A stretch of 64,000 nucleotides of DNA from an uncultured Clostridia bacterium (GTDB lineage: Bacteria; Bacillota; Clostridia; Christensenellales; CAG-314): the NCBI GenBank assembly GCA_947628135.1, contig CANQYT010000008.1, forward strand, positions 1 through 64,000. Direction: 5' to 3'. The position numbers and the translations under genes are program-made. Shown here piece by piece: positions 62,094-64,000 of this stretch; position 1 is the first letter of the stretch; each line of letters begins with the position of its first letter. The notes beneath the pieces were generated by a model. The model was not told where the DNA came from, searched no databases, and was given only the letters and a program-made list of their open reading frames with translations.

Positions 62094-63539
62094 ATGAAAA
62101 AACTGTTAGCAATATTGATAACCGTCATTATGGTTGTCGGTGTAGTCGCAACTCTTGCGGCTTGTAAGTCCGACAACGTAATCGACATTTGGGTCGGAAG
62201 CGAATCGGAGGTGTTTTACCAAGGTATAGCCGACGAGTACATTCAACAATACAACGCGGCTCATCCCGACGAACCCTTCCCCTACGAGATAAAGGTATCC
62301 GGCGGCGACATTTCCGGCTATGCGGCAACCGTTTTGAACGACGCCGAAGCGGGTCCCGACATCTTCTCGATACCTCACGACAACATCGGTAAGTTGATGG
62401 GCGACAATCCCATTCTCAGCGCCATCACCGATCAATCGTTGATCACGCAGATCGAAGCAGACAACCCCGACGGTTTCAAAGAGGTCATCAAGGCGGACGT
62501 GGGCGGCACGACCCACTATGTCGGCGTACCCTACATCGGACAATCCCTTGTTCTCTACTACGACAAGACCGTTCTGTCCGAAGACGACGTCAAAACTTGG
62601 GAAGGAATTGCCGCCAAAGCGGAAGAACTTTCCACAAGTACACATCCGGTCAAGGCGACATTCCCGATGGGTAACGACTGCTACAACCTCAGCCTGTTCA
62701 CGTTGGCTCGCAAGATAGACAGCAGAAACCCCGACGACGGAACGTTGGAAACTTCCACCGCAGTTCACATTTACGAAGGCGCAACTGCCAACGACCGTGC
62801 GAGAAACGTCGTATTTGCAACCGATCAGGAAGTTGCTGTTTACAAGTGGGCGCAGCGTTTCTTCAAGAACGACCACGGTATGACCCTTGCTCCCGATGAT
62901 TCCATCACGGTAAGCCTTGCAAAAGGAAACAATGAGTGCGGAAACTATCTCACTCTCGTCGGCGGCGCTTGGAAATACAAAGACGTTCAAAACGCTTTCG
63001 GCGACAACACTGCCATTGCCGAACTTCCCGAATTTACCATTACGGAAGCAGACGCTTACGGCACAATTACCGAGGGTACGCAGTTCAAATCCGGCACCTT
63101 TGCCGACTGCAAAATTCTTTGCATCAACGGTTTCGCGTCGGAAGATCACGCTCCCTATCTGCAAGACATAATGAAATATATGTCCAGCAAGGAAGTACAG
63201 GAACGCAGTTTCGAAGAGTGCAACAACCTTCCCACTTACAAGAACGCCGCAACCGAGTTCGAAGCTATGACCCCCGGTGCGGACGCAACGGCGCAACAAA
63301 TAATTGCCGCTCAACTTGCCCAAGTGCAAACTTCTATGATGCGTTATGGTATTCCGCAACCCTTCGGATTCCACACCCTTCTCAACAACCGTTTTTACAG
63401 CAGCGGTGCGGACGCCATCATTCAAGACATTTTGCTGCAACGCGACTCCGCAAACAACGGCGCGGCGGCGTACAACACCGACGAGTCGTTGTTGGCAGGT
63501 CTTACAAGAGTTCAAAACCTCTGGTTGGGTAAAAGTTAA
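62094..63539 (+). CDS. Sugar ABC transporter substrate-binding lipoprotein
   Basis: 481 residues; signal peptide ends TLAAC. The mature part follows the family 1 solute-binding (maltose/oligosaccharide) pattern: IDIWVGSESEVFYQGIADEY, GPDIFSIPHDNIGKLM, YVGVPYIGQSLVLYYDKTVL and VEYMSSKEVQERSF-like C-terminal helices. AGGAGG precedes the ATG. A permease gene begins 120 bases later. The sugar cannot be named from sequence, though multi-residue oligosaccharides are usual for this family. Confidence 0.92.
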   Translation: MKKLLAILITVIMVVGVVATLAACKSDNVIDIWVGSESEVFYQGIADEYIQQYNAAHPDEPFPYEIKVSGGDISGYAATVLNDAEAGPDIFSIPHDNIGKLMGDNPILSAITDQSLITQIEADNPDGFKEVIKADVGGTTHYVGVPYIGQSLVLYYDKTVLSEDDVKTWEGIAAKAEELSTSTHPVKATFPMGNDCYNLSLFTLARKIDSRNPDDGTLETSTAVHIYEGATANDRARNVVFATDQEVAVYKWAQRFFKNDHGMTLAPDDSITVSLAKGNNECGNYLTLVGGAWKYKDVQNAFGDNTAIAELPEFTITEADAYGTITEGTQFKSGTFADCKILCINGFASEDHAPYLQDIMKYMSSKEVQERSFEECNNLPTYKNAATEFEAMTPGADATAQQIIAAQLAQVQTSMMRYGIPQPFGFHTLLNNRFYSSGADAIIQDILLQRDSANNGAAAYNTDESLLAGLTRVQNLWLGKS

Positions 63540-63550
63540 CGCAACAAACA

Positions 63551-63584
63551 GCCACGACGCCGACGCGCAAGCGGGCGTCGTGGC
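63551..63584 (+). promoter_or_regulatory. Intergenic mRNA hairpin between binding protein and permease
   Basis: GCCACGACGCC / GGCGTCGTGGC, 11 bp, without a following T run. Such hairpins often stabilise the binding-protein part of the transcript. Confidence 0.6.
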
Positions 63585-63618
63585 AACCTGTTTTACAACA
63601 ACAAATTAGGAGAAATTT

Positions 63619-63663
63619 ATGTCACGATCAACACCCTATCTCCCAAAGGAGGTAATTAGATGA
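63619..63663 (+). CDS. 14-codon reading frame coupled to the permease start
   Basis: AGGAG six bases upstream of ATG 63619, then 14 codons (MSRSTPYLPKEVIR) whose TGA overlaps the permease ATG. The permease Shine-Dalgarno lies inside it. Likely a translational-coupling leader, if translated at all. Confidence 0.4.
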   Translation: MSRSTPYLPKEVIR

Positions 63664-64000
63664 CGAATTTGATAGCATTGACTCAGACGGGCGCAAATTG
63701 GTTGCTTGCCGTTTTGATAATAGTCGTCGTTGCTCAGTTGTTGACTGTCGTCTGTTTGATACTTGCTCGTTACAAAAAGTTGGGTGTGGTGCTCAATGCC
63801 GTCAAAAATTGGTTTGTCGGCGTAGGCAGAGCAATCAGAAACTTTTTTGTCAAGTTGGGCAAGGGAACGGCGCGCAGATTCCGCGAATTCCACGAACGTT
63901 TCGTGGACGGCAGCGTGGGCACAAAACTGTCCCACTTCATTATGGGTTCGGGTAACTTTTACCACAAGCAAATTTGCAAAGGCATTTTGTTCCTTGTGTT
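63660..64000 (+). CDS. Sugar ABC transporter permease (MalF-like), 3' end cut by window
   Basis: First 113 codons of a membrane protein, open to the window end. A first transmembrane helix (WLLAVLIIVVVAQLLTVVCL) is followed by a long basic amphipathic stretch (RAIRNFFVKLGKGTARRFRE) and the beginning of a second helix (KGILFLVF). Position after a family 1 binding protein and the long N-terminal extension fit a MalF-type permease. AAAGGAGG precedes ATG 63660. Confidence 0.75.
   Translation, partial: MTNLIALTQTGANWLLAVLIIVVVAQLLTVVCLILARYKKLGVVLNAVKNWFVGVGRAIRNFFVKLGKGTARRFREFHERFVDGSVGTKLSHFIMGSGNFYHKQICKGILFLV

Overview
The window looks like chromosomal DNA of an uncultured, probably spore-forming Firmicute (class Clostridia; a Christensenellales-like lineage is only a guess). 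Supporting signs are spmA-spmB-spoIIE, strong AGGAGG ribosome-binding sites, TTGACA/TATAAT promoters, many lipoproteins ending in LAAC or AGC lipoboxes, rpsF-ssb-rpsR, and a DUF5685 / J-like gene pair. No rRNA, transposase or integrase gene was recognised.

Bases 1-10400: a redox/lipoprotein region. A short operon (flavodoxin, aldo/keto reductase, SDR) faces a LysR-type regulator. Across a divergent intergenic region with an inverted repeat lies a six-gene operon: a lipid-anchored flavodoxin-aldo/keto reductase fusion, a second reductase, a lipoprotein flavodoxin, a leucine-rich-repeat lipoprotein and two alpha/beta-hydrolase lipoproteins. Bases 10900-19030: a UvrA-like ABC ATPase, a tRNA-Arg(ACG) locus with duplicated hairpin DNA and several terminators, trpS, a DUF5685 / J-like / membrane-protein operon, and an RlmL-like methyltransferase.

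Bases 19030-29250: a complete type II-A CRISPR-Cas locus. It holds a solitary degenerate repeat, a predicted unknown small RNA, a tracrRNA divergent from and antisense to the cas9 leader, cas9-cas1-cas2-csn2 with overlapping junctions, and an array of 47 repeats and 46 spacers. A second predicted small RNA lies beyond the array, pointing towards it. Bases 29400-43000: housekeeping and small operons (DUF1858, split-barrel protein, TldD/PmbA pair, ung, rpsF-ssb-rpsR, M3-like peptidase, rsmA-tilS, M14 peptidase, PHP phosphatase), with two copies of a structured 125-bp repeat.

Bases 43000-51000: a probable export operon with a YwaF-like membrane domain fused to an ABC ATPase, a large permease, a small secreted protein and a 904-residue lipoprotein. 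Bases 51000-64000: a DUF4143 ATPase behind three tandem palindromes, a leftward metG-tatD-radical SAM-queH group, spmA-spmB-spoIIE, a stand-alone GlmU-type beta-helix, an Sfp-type transferase, an orphan Phd-like antitoxin, and the start of a sugar ABC transporter operon cut by the window end.

A recurring feature is apparently leaderless genes: in five cases (lysR, rlmL, PHP phosphatase, queH, Sfp-type transferase) the -10 hexamer ends 6-7 bases before the ATG and no Shine-Dalgarno is visible. Functions are read from motifs by eye; no database search was run.
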